A stretch of DNA of 64,000 nucleotides from UBA11098 sp041671525 (GCA_041671525.1 JBAZBJ010000002.1:1-64000), one strand, 5' to 3'. Numbered from the stretch's first letter, positions 50,036 through 59,186 are shown. Notes: a model not told the origin generated them from the letters alone. Numbers and translations: made by a program.

Positions 50036-51069
50036 TTCTGGGAATTTTTGACGTGCGTATCGAAAAATTCCAGCGAGCGTTGCATGACTTGTGCCTGCGC
50101 GTTGATGAAGGTATGCGGTTCGTTGGGATATTCATAGTACGTAACCGCTTTGGCGGCTTTTTTCAGGTTGTCGTTCAATTCCTGCGACCATTCTACCGGT
50201 ACGTCCTGATCGAGCGCGCCTTGGTGGAGCAGGATAGGGGAAGTGATGTTGGCAAAATAATTTTCCGCGGACACGGTTTTCCAAAATTCGGGATTGGTTT
50301 CGAAAGTGCCATATTTTGCCAAAGTTTTTTGCGCGATGTCAGACATTTCCGGGGCGACCCAGCGGTCGAAATTTTCTTTGTAATCGGCGTTGATGGGCGC
50401 CAGCAGCACGAAGGCCTTGACCAGCTCGGGTTTGACAACCATCACGTTGAGCGTGATACCGCCGCCCATGGAATGGCCAAGCATCCCGATTCTTTCTTTG
50501 TCCAGCGATTGCAAATCAGAATTTTTGATGGCATAGATGGCATTGATCACGTCTTCGGTATAGCCGGTGCGCGGCTTGGTATCATTGTCGGGATCGCTGT
50601 CGGAGGCGGCGTAGTTGCGGTAGTCAGAATGCAAAACGGCATAGCCGCGGCGCGCGAAGTAATCCTGCTCTCTTTTGAGGCCTTGTCCATTTTTGTAAAA
50701 GGCCGGTTCGATGAAGCCGTGATTCAAGAGCAAGACCGGGAACGGACCAGCTCCCACAGGCACATTCAGAATGCCGGAAATTTTCAGGCCTTCGCTGCGA
50801 TAGGTGATATAGTAACGGGTGTAAGCTTCATTTTTGTCCAAAACTTTTTCCAGTTGCAGGGCGTGGCCTTGGAAATCTTTGGCCATGAGCACCGGCAGCG
50901 AATCCGGATGTGGTGCGCCCTTCGGCGGCGCAGGGTTTTCCTCGGGGAAGGCATTTTCGGTGACTGTTGGGGCTGGATTATTTGGGGCAAATTTTTTGGT
51001 GATCAGGAAACCGGCGATAATTATCGATAGGGCAACCAGACCCAACAAAGCGAATTTATTTTTTTGCAT
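50032..51069 (-). CDS. Alpha/beta hydrolase (prolyl-oligopeptidase-like, S9), membrane-anchored
   Basis: 345 residues from the ATG at 51069 (N-terminal anchor FALLGLVALSIIIAGFLIT). Catalytic triad visible: Ser in GMLGHSMGGGITL, Asp in HQGALDQDVPVEW, His in NEPHTFINA; oxyanion region LLNHGFIEP. It is probably an exported esterase or peptidase. A longer frame from 51108 is possible but lacks support. Confidence 0.88.
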   Translation of the reverse strand: MQKNKFALLGLVALSIIIAGFLITKKFAPNNPAPTVTENAFPEENPAPPKGAPHPDSLPVLMAKDFQGHALQLEKVLDKNEAYTRYYITYRSEGLKISGILNVPVGAGPFPVLLLNHGFIEPAFYKNGQGLKREQDYFARRGYAVLHSDYRNYAASDSDPDNDTKPRTGYTEDVINAIYAIKNSDLQSLDKERIGMLGHSMGGGITLNVMVVKPELVKAFVLLAPINADYKENFDRWVAPEMSDIAQKTLAKYGTFETNPEFWKTVSAENYFANITSPILLHQGALDQDVPVEWSQELNDNLKKAAKAVTYYEYPNEPHTFINAQAQVMQRSLEFFDTHVKNSQN

Positions 51070-51188
51070 ATAAATTATTTTAAGAGGTGCTAAGTAGTAT
51101 ACATCCAAACCAGATATATTTCAATGGTTCCAAATGTCCCAAACAAGCCATTTTGAAATTATCACAGATGAGTTTTGTATTTTAGAGC

Positions 51189-51914
51189 ATGCAGAAAATT
51201 CCCTCCATATTTATTGTTGGTCTTGTGGTTGCGGTGTCAGCTTTTTGGGGTTGGAGAAAAATAACTGCGCCCAGCGCCAATCAGGTCAGTGAGATTCCGC
51301 CAATGGCAATTTCTAATCCGCCGGTGACCATTCCTGCTCCGTCTGACATAGATAACAATGATCAAAATAATCAAAATCCAAATACCCCAGCGCCACCAGT
51401 AACCAGTAGCAGCAACTTCCAGTCGCCGCTGGCTCGCGCCGTAGAAAGAGTGACCAAAAAACCGTTCGGGATTTTCATCACCCCGCAGACCTCACCGGTT
51501 ACTCCGGAAAAATTCAGTGGCTATCACACCGGCGCGGACTTCGAAATTTTTCCGGAGGAGTTGGAGGCCGCGGTGCCGGTCGCAGCGGTTTGCGAGGGAA
51601 AAATACTAGCCAGAAGAACCGCGAGTGGATATGGCGGTGTGGCAGTGCAGGCGTGTGATCTCAATGGACAAGCAATCACGGTGGTGTATGGCCATCTGAA
51701 ATTAAACAGCGTCACTGCCAAGGTTGGCGACAGTTTAAACGCGGGTGAGACGCTGGGTGTGTTGGGCGCAGCCTATAGCGCCGAAACCAGCGGCGAGCGC
51801 AAGCACCTGCATCTGGGTTTTCACAAGGGCGCGGCGATCAACATTTCAGGCTACGTCCCAAACAAATCCGCCCTGGCCGGCTGGCTCGACCCATGCGCGT
51901 ATGTCTGCCAATAA
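51189..51914 (+). CDS. M23-family metallopeptidase, exported
   Basis: 241 residues. N-terminal anchor (~5-22), Asn/Pro-rich spacer (~35-75), then the LytM/M23 domain: GYHTGADFEIFPE (zinc ligands His and Asp), VVYGHLKLNSV and RKHLHLGFHKG (HxH). Likely cuts peptidoglycan cross-bridges; the FemX and MurE genes of this window would make its substrate. Confidence 0.9.
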   Translation: MQKIPSIFIVGLVVAVSAFWGWRKITAPSANQVSEIPPMAISNPPVTIPAPSDIDNNDQNNQNPNTPAPPVTSSSNFQSPLARAVERVTKKPFGIFITPQTSPVTPEKFSGYHTGADFEIFPEELEAAVPVAAVCEGKILARRTASGYGGVAVQACDLNGQAITVVYGHLKLNSVTAKVGDSLNAGETLGVLGAAYSAETSGERKHLHLGFHKGAAINISGYVPNKSALAGWLDPCAYVCQ

Positions 51915-51962
51915 GCGGCAATGGCGGTGGGAATTTCGCCGATTTGGGTATATAATGGAGAC

Positions 51963-52874
51963 ATGAGGAAAATAAAAACTTGGGTGGCCGTCGTTATTAT
52001 TTTGGTCGCCACCGGCGCGCTGGCGGCGCTGTTACTGTTCTATAATAAAGAACAAAAAAAACTATTGGAAAGTTCGGCGCAGCTGCAAGGACAAAAGCAA
52101 ACAACGGCGCCGCGCGTCAAAAAACCAAAGGACGCGCAATTTTTGTTCGCGACTTTCGGGGACAGGAATGTTTACAAAATCCAAAGAGGCGACAAATGGC
52201 TGGTGGTGCTGGATGGCCAGGAAAGTCCGCTGTATGATTGTGTCGGCAATCCGGCCTTCAGCCCGGATGGCAGCCAGTTCGCCTATAGCGCGTGTCTGGA
52301 TGGCAAAACATTTGTGGTGATCGATGGCGTGCCGCTTACCAGCGGTTATGACTCCATCAGCGAGATTGCTTTCAGCCCGGACGGGAAAAAGTTGGCTTAT
52401 GTAGCCGGCAGGGAAGGGAAGTATGTGGTGGTTTTGAACCAGATGGAAGGCAAGGCCTATCAGGAAATCGGCTTGTTGCAGACAGAAGGCAAGTCGGCCA
52501 TGCTGATTTTCAGTCCGGACAGCCAGCAAATTTTTTATAAAGTCATTGAGAATAACCAGCAGTTCATGGTGATCAATAATCAAGAGGGGAAACATTATTC
52601 AGATATCGGGACGCTGTATTTTAACTCTGACGGCAGTCAATTTGCCTATGACGCGCAAGACGGCAATCGGCAAGTCACGGTCGTTAACAATGTAGAGGTG
52701 GCCGTTACCAATACTAACAATACTAACAACTCAAGCACCAATCCAAATAACTATGCCCCAACGACCAACAATTCCTCCGGCAACTCCTATCGGCGTAGCG
52801 GCCGGGATGTTTTTCTCGATCCGAATCGGATGCAGGTGCCGATTTGTGAAGGTGGCGACAAATGTAATTTTTGA
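51963..52874 (+). CDS. WD40-like (TolB/PD40) beta-propeller protein, membrane-anchored
   Basis: 303 residues from the ATG at 51963. Membrane helix at ~5-26, then repeated propeller units with the pattern FSPDGSQFAYSACLDGK, FSPDGKKLAYVAGREGK, FSPDSQQIFYKV and FNSDGSQFAYDAQDG. The C-terminus is a low-complexity Asn/Thr stretch (~255-285) and ends in CEGGDKC. Extracytoplasmic binding function likely, partner unknown. Confidence 0.75.
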   Translation: MRKIKTWVAVVIILVATGALAALLLFYNKEQKKLLESSAQLQGQKQTTAPRVKKPKDAQFLFATFGDRNVYKIQRGDKWLVVLDGQESPLYDCVGNPAFSPDGSQFAYSACLDGKTFVVIDGVPLTSGYDSISEIAFSPDGKKLAYVAGREGKYVVVLNQMEGKAYQEIGLLQTEGKSAMLIFSPDSQQIFYKVIENNQQFMVINNQEGKHYSDIGTLYFNSDGSQFAYDAQDGNRQVTVVNNVEVAVTNTNNTNNSSTNPNNYAPTTNNSSGNSYRRSGRDVFLDPNRMQVPICEGGDKCNF

Positions 52875-52879
52875 CGAAT

Positions 52880-52903
52880 AAATCCCCGTAAAAAGGGATT
52901 TTT
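52880..52903 (+). terminator. Terminator after the propeller gene
   Basis: AAATCCC-CGTAAAAA-GGGATTTTT. Confidence 0.75.
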
Positions 52904-52987
52904 AAATCCAGCGGGAAATAAACTCGGTAAAATGCAGTAATAGAGTGTGCTTTGGCCGCAGTTTAAAAAATATTCAAGGGTCAGTTT

Positions 52988-54547
52988 ATGGGAAAAAAGG
53001 TATCGGTAAAAAAAAGATCGCTTCTGGCCGACGAAGCGCGGCAATATCAAGAGCTGTGGGAGAACGCGCCGGTTGCTTATCATATCCTGGATACTCACGG
53101 AATAATTTTGCGGGTAAACAAGACGGAAGCGCGCATGTTGGGTTATGCGACAGAAGAGATGGTCGGCCGCTCGATTTTTGATTTTATTTTGCCGGCGCAA
53201 AGGGAAGATGCGGAACAAAGATTTCGATTGAAACTGGCCGGAAAAAAATTAGTCGGACAGAGTTTACCCCGCAAAGATGAACGGGTGTATGTCAAAAAAG
53301 ATGGCACACAATTTTATGTGTCCATCCAGGATGTTTTGGAAAAAGATGATCAGGGCAAGGTGGTGGGCGTACGCACGACTATGATGGATATCACCGAGCG
53401 AGTCAGGGCGGCAGAGGCTCTGCGGACAAGCGAGCAGCGGACACAAGCGATGAATGTTTTGCTGCAGTTTTCCAATCAGGTCCGGACCAAAAAAGAATAT
53501 CTGGAGATTGTCATTGAACAGTTGAAAAAATGGAGCGGGTGCGCCCAGTGCGGCATCCGTATTTTGAATAAAGAAGGCTATATCCCGTTTGACGCTTATT
53601 CCGGTTTCACGCGGGCCTTTTGGGAAGCGGAAAATTGGCTGTCGCTCAAAAAAGATCAGTGCGCTTGTGTCCGGGTCATTGCTGAGAAGCCGGATCCGCA
53701 GGACCGACAAGCGATGACGGCGACAGGTTCTTTTTATACGAAAAACAGTCTGCAATTTGTCGCGCAGCTGGCTCCCGAGGCGCGACAGCGCTTTCGGGGA
53801 GAATGTATGCGCTGCGGCTTTGCTTCGCTGGCGGTCATCCCGATCCGCTCCAAAGGTAAAGTGGTGGGCGCCATCCATTTGGCGGACAAAAAGGAGGGTC
53901 TGTTCACTCCGAAAAGAATGGAATTCATGGAAATGTTGACACCACTCATCGGCGAGGCCATTACCAAATTCAATTCTGCGGATAAATTGCGCGAGAGTAA
54001 TGAATTGTTGCAAAAATCTCAGGAACAATTGATCGAGGCATATAAACACCAAGGCGTGATAAATAGAAAAATTTCCTTTCTGCTCGAATTGGAAAAACAT
54101 CAGCAAGGCAAGAAGAGAGCGGAGGTGGTTAGGTATATTTTGGATTCAGCGATCAATCTAGCGCGGGCTGACGCCGGGATAATATACAGTTTTGATGAGA
54201 ATAAAGATAAAACATGCAGTTTGGTGGCTAGTAGCGGACTACCAAAAGATAAACAAGCAGAAGCCAAGAAATTGACCGGGAAAAATTGTCCACTGCTTAA
54301 AAATTTAGTCAAAAATCCCGTGCGTCTGCAGGGAGCTCCGGCGGAACATGGAGTAGGGGCGGCACCTTTGGCCGCCGGCATCCAATATTTTTTACTGTTA
54401 CCCATAATGAAGGAAAAGAAGGCGAAGGGTTGCATATTTTTGGAATTTTTTCGAAAGAGATCGATGGACACACATGAATTGGAATTTTTCGATGTTTTTT
54501 CAATGCATGCTTCAATGGCGCTAGTCAATATCGGCGTCATAAAATAA
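52988..54547 (+). CDS. PAS-GAF-GAF sensory protein without output domain
   Basis: 519 residues. PAS domain ~18-135 (YHILDTHGIILRVNKTEARMLGYATEEMVGRSIFDFI; VGVRTTMMDITER), a first GAF-like domain ~150-345 with Cys pairs CAQC and CMRC, a coiled coil ~345-385 and a second GAF ~390-519. No histidine kinase, GGDEF or effector domain follows, so it probably signals through a partner protein. Ligands unknown. The two CxxC pairs might bind metal or sense redox state. Confidence 0.8.
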   Translation: MGKKVSVKKRSLLADEARQYQELWENAPVAYHILDTHGIILRVNKTEARMLGYATEEMVGRSIFDFILPAQREDAEQRFRLKLAGKKLVGQSLPRKDERVYVKKDGTQFYVSIQDVLEKDDQGKVVGVRTTMMDITERVRAAEALRTSEQRTQAMNVLLQFSNQVRTKKEYLEIVIEQLKKWSGCAQCGIRILNKEGYIPFDAYSGFTRAFWEAENWLSLKKDQCACVRVIAEKPDPQDRQAMTATGSFYTKNSLQFVAQLAPEARQRFRGECMRCGFASLAVIPIRSKGKVVGAIHLADKKEGLFTPKRMEFMEMLTPLIGEAITKFNSADKLRESNELLQKSQEQLIEAYKHQGVINRKISFLLELEKHQQGKKRAEVVRYILDSAINLARADAGIIYSFDENKDKTCSLVASSGLPKDKQAEAKKLTGKNCPLLKNLVKNPVRLQGAPAEHGVGAAPLAAGIQYFLLLPIMKEKKAKGCIFLEFFRKRSMDTHELEFFDVFSMHASMALVNIGVIK

Positions 54548-54562
54548 TGCTATAATAAAAGC

Positions 54563-55171
54563 ATGCAACCGGAAACACAGATATTATTATTGGGAGATTT
54601 GGGCGGATGGTCATATTTGGCCGTTTTTTTAATCGCACTTGCGGCCGGCTATCTGGTGCCCTTGCCCGAAGAGGTGGTTTTTGTACTGTTGGGCTATGGT
54701 GCGGCCTTGAGTGACGTGAATATTCTGTTGGTCATTTTGGCCAGTGTGCTGGGAATCATCGTTTCCGACAATATCGCTTTTCTGCTGGGACTCAAAGGCA
54801 GTGGTCTGGTTGATCGGTTCAAAAAAAGAATTGCGCCTGAGCAGTTAGCTAAGTACGAAGGATTGATAGATAGCCATGCCGGCAAAACAATTTTTACTTC
54901 ACGTTTTATTCCGACCTTGCGCGTCCTGGTGCCGATCCTGGCCGGCACCATGAAAATCAGCTGGAAAACTTTTTTCGCCTACGCGACTTTGGCTGCCGTC
55001 ATCGACACGGGCGCTTTGATTTTACTCGGGTATGTCTTCGACCAAAGAATTTCTTCGGTCATCGCCACGACCCGGGAAACGGTGCATATTTTGAGCATCG
55101 TTTCTATCATTATTATCGGAGGGGTAGTCAGTTTCTTTGTGCGGACGTTGTTTTTTAAAAAAAATGAATAA
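54563..55171 (+). CDS. DedA-family membrane protein
   Basis: 202 residues. GYLVPLPEEVVFVLLGYGAAL, SDNIAFLLGLKGSG, and FTSRFIPTLRVLVPILAGTMKISWKTFFAYATLAAVIDTGAL are DedA (SNARE-associated) motifs, including the FxxRFxPxxR..P signature. DedA proteins include undecaprenyl-phosphate flippases, which would fit the wall genes here. Confidence 0.9.
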   Translation: MQPETQILLLGDLGGWSYLAVFLIALAAGYLVPLPEEVVFVLLGYGAALSDVNILLVILASVLGIIVSDNIAFLLGLKGSGLVDRFKKRIAPEQLAKYEGLIDSHAGKTIFTSRFIPTLRVLVPILAGTMKISWKTFFAYATLAAVIDTGALILLGYVFDQRISSVIATTRETVHILSIVSIIIIGGVVSFFVRTLFFKKNE

Positions 55172-55183
55172 ACATCGTAATAT

Positions 55184-55212
55184 TTGACAAGTGCCATTTT
55201 TTCATGTATACT
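55184..55212 (+). promoter_or_regulatory. Promoter of the 46-residue ORF
   Basis: TTGACA, 17-base spacer, TATACT; leader of ~105 bases. Confidence 0.75.
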
Positions 55213-55324
55213 ACTATGGTGCTTAATTAGGAAGTTGGCACGAAATTCGCAAAATATTTTATTTCTAATAAGGTATTTTTTTATTTTCCAAAATGGCTAA
55301 TTTTTTATAAATTTAAGTTAAATT

Positions 55325-55465
55325 ATGTCAAAATTTGAGCTACTTAAACAATTGGAATATCTGATCGCTTTTCAAACGAACTGCTTAAGTGCAGGGAATT
55401 GGGAAGATTTTGACATTACGGAGAATAAAATTAAGCAGCTGGAGGAGGAGATCATCAGAATATAA
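55325..55465 (+). CDS. Small helical protein (46 aa)
   Basis: MSKFELLKQLEYLIAFQTNC..., ending in an acidic helix IKQLEEEIIRI. Two predicted helices around a NWEDFD turn. Own strong promoter upstream. No clear Shine-Dalgarno. I do not recognise it. Confidence 0.5.
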   Translation: MSKFELLKQLEYLIAFQTNCLSAGNWEDFDITENKIKQLEEEIIRI

Positions 55466-55541
55466 GCCGGATGCGGTTTTCGACTGTTGAGTTTTATGTT
55501 AGACTTAACAAGTTATCATAATTTCTTAAAAAAATTATACT

Positions 55542-55919
55542 ATGTTGGATATGCAACAAGTCTTTAGCGAAATCCGCGAAGCGAAAAAAGAAATGAAGGA
55601 ACTCCGCGCGCAATACAAAGATGCGCTGGCGCAAACTGATAAATATCAGGAAACAGCTGAGAAAATAAAATTAATGCGCGAAGAGAAGAAAACCATCGAG
55701 ACTAAGGTGCAACAGCAACTGGGAAAATCTTATGAAAAATTGGAGGACTTGAAGAGTGAAGTGCTAGCCAAGGAAGAGTTGTTGAACGACATCGCCATCA
55801 CGACCTTGATGGACGGCAAAACGGTGGAAGTGGTGGATGAATTCCAGAACAAATACGAACCGGTCTACGTGGTCAAATTCAAAAAGACCAATGAAATTGT
55901 GACGGAAGAGAATGCTTGA
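55542..55919 (+). CDS. Coiled-coil protein of unknown function (125 aa)
   Basis: Residues ~1-85 are a long charged coiled coil (EIREAKKEMKELRAQYKDALAQ...), followed by a small beta-rich end (TTLMDGKTVEVVDEFQNKYEPVYVVKFKKTNE). No family recognised. The -35 of the next promoter overlaps its stop codon. Confidence 0.65.
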   Translation: MLDMQQVFSEIREAKKEMKELRAQYKDALAQTDKYQETAEKIKLMREEKKTIETKVQQQLGKSYEKLEDLKSEVLAKEELLNDIAITTLMDGKTVEVVDEFQNKYEPVYVVKFKKTNEIVTEENA

Positions 55920-55944
55920 CTTATTAAGCAAATAAATTTAAACT
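55916..55944 (+). promoter_or_regulatory. Promoter of the structured RNA at 55951
   Basis: TTGACT, 17-base spacer, TAAACT. Confidence 0.5.
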
Positions 55945-55950
55945 TTTTAT

Positions 55951-56238
55951 ACCAACTGGATCCCAGTTGGTTAGAAAAAGCGCCGAGATGTCGCTTAGAA
56001 GCAGCGCATCAGGTGGAAGGCAATCGACAAATAGCAGCGCAAGTCGAAGGAAATCTTTGCCACCAGCCGCGTAAATTCGGTACGGCGCAAACCAAACCAC
56101 CTTTAATTACTCAGCCCTAGGGCGTAGGTTCACGCAAGTGAGACGAGGACCGCAGAAGCACATAACTCTTCTGTGGCGGTAATTAACGATTGATGGTTTG
56201 GAAGGGGTGGTGAGGGCAATCGTGCCAGCCACCTTTTT
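55951..56238 (+). ncRNA. Structured non-coding RNA, about 290 bases, family unknown
   Basis: The 413-base gap before typA holds no convincing ORF. It starts with a perfect hairpin ACCAACTGG/CCAGTTGGT (55951-55971). A second domain has CCAAACCA (56092-56099) pairing with TGGTTTGG (56194-56201) and TTAATTAC (56103-56110) with GTAATTAA (56179-56186), enclosing CCGCAGAAG/CTTCTGTGG and GCCCTAGGGC hairpins. GGTGG near 56012 and CCACC near 56082 can close a third domain. It ends in a strong terminator (56206-56238). Signatures of tmRNA, RNase P and SRP RNA were sought and not found. Confidence 0.65.
56206..56238 (+). terminator. Terminator of the structured RNA
   Basis: GGTGG-TGAG-GGCA-ATCG-TGCC-AG-CCACC then five T. 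Confidence 0.85.
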
Positions 56239-56245
56239 ATTTTGG

Positions 56246-56274
56246 TTGACAACACCTCATTTTTGCCATATACT
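56246..56274 (+). promoter_or_regulatory. Promoter of typA
   Basis: TTGACA, 17-base spacer, TATACT, starting eight bases after the RNA terminator; so typA is transcribed separately from the RNA. Confidence 0.85.
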
Positions 56275-56332
56275 ATGTAAGTAGATTATTTCTGCCAGGG
56301 AGGCAGTTTTTTTATTAAATAAATTCAATTTT

Positions 56333-58114
56333 ATGGAAATTAGAAACATTGCAATTATCGCCCATGTGGATCATGGCAAAACAACCCTGACGGACGCCAT
56401 TTTGCGTCAGACCGGGATGGTGAAAGATGAAAGCGTGACCATGGATTCCAATGCTTTGGAATTGGAACGCGGCATCACCATTTACGCCAAAAACACGTCC
56501 ATTTTTTACAAAGACACAAAGATCAACATCGTGGATACGCCGGGCCATGCTGATTTCGGGAGCGAGGTGGAACGCGTGCTGCGTTCGATCGACTCGGTGG
56601 TTTTGGTGGTGGATGCCCAAGAAGGTCCGATGCCACAGACCAGATTTGTGTTGAAAAAATCTTTGGAGTTGGGCATCAAGCCGATCGTGGTCATCAACAA
56701 GATCGACAAACCGGCGGCACAGCCGGACATCGTGCAGGAAGAAGTTTTTGAACTGTTTTTGGATCTGGGTGCCAACGATGCCCAGTTGGATTTTCCGGTG
56801 GTCTATGCCATTGGGCGGGAAGGCATTGCCAAGCTGCACATGGACGATGACGGGCATGATCTGACGCCGCTTTTGGAAACCATCATTGCCAAGGTGCATC
56901 CGGCCTTAAATGACACGGTGGCGCCGCTGCGTATGCAGGCTTTCAATCTGGGTTATGATAACTTTTTGGGACGCTTGGCCATTGGACGTATTTATGAAGG
57001 CAAGATTAAAGATGGTCAGACGGTGACGATCAAACAAGCCACCGGCGAAACACGCACCGGGCGCATCACGAAGCTCTACACTTTCCATGGCACAGATCGT
57101 AAAGAAGTGACCGAGGCCGAAGCAGGCGACATTGTGATGATTGCCGGGCTTTCGGATATTTACATCGGAGAAACGATCTGCGAAACTGCTGAGCAAGAAG
57201 CTTTGCCGGCCATCCACATTGATGAACCGACCATTTCCTTGAATTTTTTGGTCAATGATTCGCCCTTCGCCGGGCGCGAAGGCAAGTTTGTGACTAACAA
57301 ACAAATCCGCGAACGTCTGGAAAAAGAATTGGAAATCAACGTGGGACTGAAAATTGATTTTGAAGGCGATCACTACAAAGTGTATGGCCGCGGCGAATTG
57401 CACGTGGCGATTCTTTTGGAAAATATGCGCCGCGAAGGTTTCGAGGTGCAGGTGTCACAGCCGCAGGTGATCATCAAAGACATTGAAGGCGTGAAATCCG
57501 AGCCGTTTGAAGAAGTGACCATAGATGTGCCGGACGCAAGCGCCGGAACGGTCATTGAAAAACTGGGGCGCCGCAAAGCCATCATGACCAACATGAAACA
57601 GTTGAACGGGCAATCGCGTTTGATTTTTGAAGGCCCAACGCGTGGACTTTTGGGTTATCGTGGTGAGTTTGTGATTGACACGAAAGGTGAAGGCATCATG
57701 TCGACGCGCGTGCTTGGGTTCAAGCCATTTGCCGGCGAGATTCAAAAGCACTCTGTGGGCTCGATGATTTCGATGGCCAGTGGCAAGGCGCTGGGCTTTT
57801 CATTGGCGAATTTGCAGGAGCGGGGTGTGTTGTATATTGCGCCGTCGGTGGAAGTTTACAATGGTATGGTGGTCGGCAACACGTCCAAAGGTTTGGATAT
57901 GGAGGTTAATCCGACCAAGGGCAAAGCGATGTCCAACATGCGTTCTTCCGGAGCGGACGAAGCGTTGCAATTGGTGCCGTTTTGGGAAGTCACGATTGAA
58001 CGCGGTTTGGAAATTATGGCCGCCGATGAATATTTGGAAGTCACGCCGAAATCAGTCCGGCTCAGAAAGCAAGGACTGACGGAAGTGGACAGAAAAAGAC
58101 TACAAAGGAAATAG
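56333..58114 (+). CDS. typA: Translational GTPase TypA/BipA
   Basis: 593 residues, complete. G1 IAHVDHGKTTLTDAI, G2 ERGITIYAKNTSIFY, G3 DTPGHADFG, G4 NKIDKP, then the EF-G-like domains and the BipA-specific C-terminus (GEFVIDTKGEGIMSTRVLGF; TNMRSSGADEALQLVPFW). Ribosome-binding GTPase involved in 50S assembly and stress. Terminator follows. Confidence 0.97.
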   Translation: MEIRNIAIIAHVDHGKTTLTDAILRQTGMVKDESVTMDSNALELERGITIYAKNTSIFYKDTKINIVDTPGHADFGSEVERVLRSIDSVVLVVDAQEGPMPQTRFVLKKSLELGIKPIVVINKIDKPAAQPDIVQEEVFELFLDLGANDAQLDFPVVYAIGREGIAKLHMDDDGHDLTPLLETIIAKVHPALNDTVAPLRMQAFNLGYDNFLGRLAIGRIYEGKIKDGQTVTIKQATGETRTGRITKLYTFHGTDRKEVTEAEAGDIVMIAGLSDIYIGETICETAEQEALPAIHIDEPTISLNFLVNDSPFAGREGKFVTNKQIRERLEKELEINVGLKIDFEGDHYKVYGRGELHVAILLENMRREGFEVQVSQPQVIIKDIEGVKSEPFEEVTIDVPDASAGTVIEKLGRRKAIMTNMKQLNGQSRLIFEGPTRGLLGYRGEFVIDTKGEGIMSTRVLGFKPFAGEIQKHSVGSMISMASGKALGFSLANLQERGVLYIAPSVEVYNGMVVGNTSKGLDMEVNPTKGKAMSNMRSSGADEALQLVPFWEVTIERGLEIMAADEYLEVTPKSVRLRKQGLTEVDRKRLQRK

Positions 58115-58122
58115 AAAGTATG

Positions 58123-58150
58123 AAAAAAAAGCGCTTATGGGCGCTTTTTT
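58123..58150 (+). terminator. Terminator after typA
   Basis: AGCGC-TTATGG-GCGCT with long A and T runs. Confidence 0.85.
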
Positions 58151-58251
58151 CTTTTGAACTATAAGGTTCCTTACAATGTATTAACTGTGTAGAATATCCG
58201 CTTAGGGGGTCGACAAGCGGAGTGTGGTTTAATCAAAACAATTTCAAACAT

Positions 58252-58446
58252 ATGAAATGTGCAGCATGTAAGGATATGGGTGTGGATTGTCCCTGGGTAG
58301 GCAAGGCTAATACCGTGGAAGAGTTGGCGGAGATGTCAAAAAAGCATGCCATGGAAAAACACCAGGAATGGTGGGAGGAAACCGGCAGCAAAATGTCCAA
58401 GGAAGAGTCCATGAAGATGCTTAAGGATGTCGTAAAAGAATGTTAA
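58252..58446 (+). CDS. DUF1059-like small protein
   Basis: 64 residues from the ATG at 58252. MKCAACKDMGVDCPWVGKANTVEELAEMSKKHAMEKHQEWW follows the DUF1059 pattern (C.D.G..C......T..E......H....H). Cys and His could bind metal. A second member of the family lies at 58910. Confidence 0.75.
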   Translation: MKCAACKDMGVDCPWVGKANTVEELAEMSKKHAMEKHQEWWEETGSKMSKEESMKMLKDVVKEC

Positions 58447-58468
58447 AATCAAATCCAATATCCTAAGG

Positions 58469-58493
58469 AACTTCGCTTGAAGCGGAGTTTCTT
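58469..58493 (+). terminator. Terminator after the first DUF1059 gene
   Basis: GAACTTCGCT-TGA-AGCGGAGTTTC then CTTT; one mismatch. Confidence 0.6.
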
Positions 58494-58520
58494 TAATTTT
58501 CAGTATGGTATAATCAAATT

Positions 58521-58802
58521 ATGAATAAAATCGAAACCATCAGATCAAGGGGTAGCAAAATCAAGAAAGAATTTCAAAACAAGATCATCGGCTACATCGT
58601 CGCGGCTTTTGGTCTGGTGGCTGGTCTGGCCTGGAATGAAGCGGTCAAGGCTTTGATTGAAAACTTTTTTCCGTTGAGTCAAAATGGCATGCTGGCTAAA
58701 TTTATTTATGCCATTGCGATAACCTTGGTTTTGGTCATCGTTACGGTATATTTGACGCATCTTATCGCGGAAAAAGAAGTGGAGGAAAAAGTGAAAAAGT
58801 AA
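58521..58802 (+). CDS. DUF5654 membrane protein
   Basis: 93 residues. A basic start, then two helices (IIGYIVAAFGLVAGLAWNEAVKALIENFFP and IYAIAITLVLVIVTVYLTHLI) with the LAWNEAVKALI motif of DUF5654. Function unknown; common in archaea and CPR bacteria. Confidence 0.8.
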   Translation: MNKIETIRSRGSKIKKEFQNKIIGYIVAAFGLVAGLAWNEAVKALIENFFPLSQNGMLAKFIYAIAITLVLVIVTVYLTHLIAEKEVEEKVKK

Positions 58803-58829
58803 AAGCTTTAGCTAATCCCGTGAACAAGC

Positions 58830-58855
58830 AAAACATCCGTTACCGCGGATGTTTT
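58830..58855 (+). terminator. Terminator after the DUF5654 gene
   Basis: AAAACATCCG-TTAC-CGCGGATGTTTT. Confidence 0.8.
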
Positions 58856-58909
58856 GAGCTTTTTGCTGCGGTAGTTTGTATTTAATACATAACTCACTAA
58901 TTCAATTTT

Positions 58910-59122
58910 ATGCCTACATTAGCGGGAAAAGATATTGGCTTTGATCAGTGCGATTTTGTCGCCAGCGGCGAAACCATCCATGAAGTGTTGGAAAAAATGG
59001 TTGATCATATCGAGGATAACCATCTGGATGAATGGGCAGTGCGGGAAAAAGAGTTGGATGTGGAGCACGAGAAAAGTTTTCTGATCAAGCAGATCAAAGA
59101 CGACGATCGGTCGCCGATTTAA
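58910..59122 (+). CDS. DUF1059 family small protein
   Basis: 70 residues. KDIGFDQCDFVASGETIHEVLEKMVDHIEDNHLDEW closely follows the DUF1059 consensus (C.F...G.T..EVL.K...H....H). Function unknown. Confidence 0.8.
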   Translation: MPTLAGKDIGFDQCDFVASGETIHEVLEKMVDHIEDNHLDEWAVREKELDVEHEKSFLIKQIKDDDRSPI

Positions 59123-59157
59123 AAGTGCTGCATTAAAAGTATACGGTTGGTGCTGGG

Positions 59158-59186
59158 TTGACAAATCGGCGGATCGGCAGTAAATT
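59158..59186 (+). promoter_or_regulatory. Promoter of the 59236 gene
   Basis: TTGACA, 17-base spacer, TAAATT. Confidence 0.6.

Noticed and set aside
51189..52874. Secretion or toxin cluster from consecutive exported proteins (49.2-52.9 kb)
   Set aside because: The exported proteins belong to unrelated families, one is on the opposite strand, and nothing links them beyond location.
55951..56238. tmRNA or RNase P RNA
   Set aside because: No tRNA-like end or tag frame, and no GAGGAAAGTCC-type core could be found; left unassigned.
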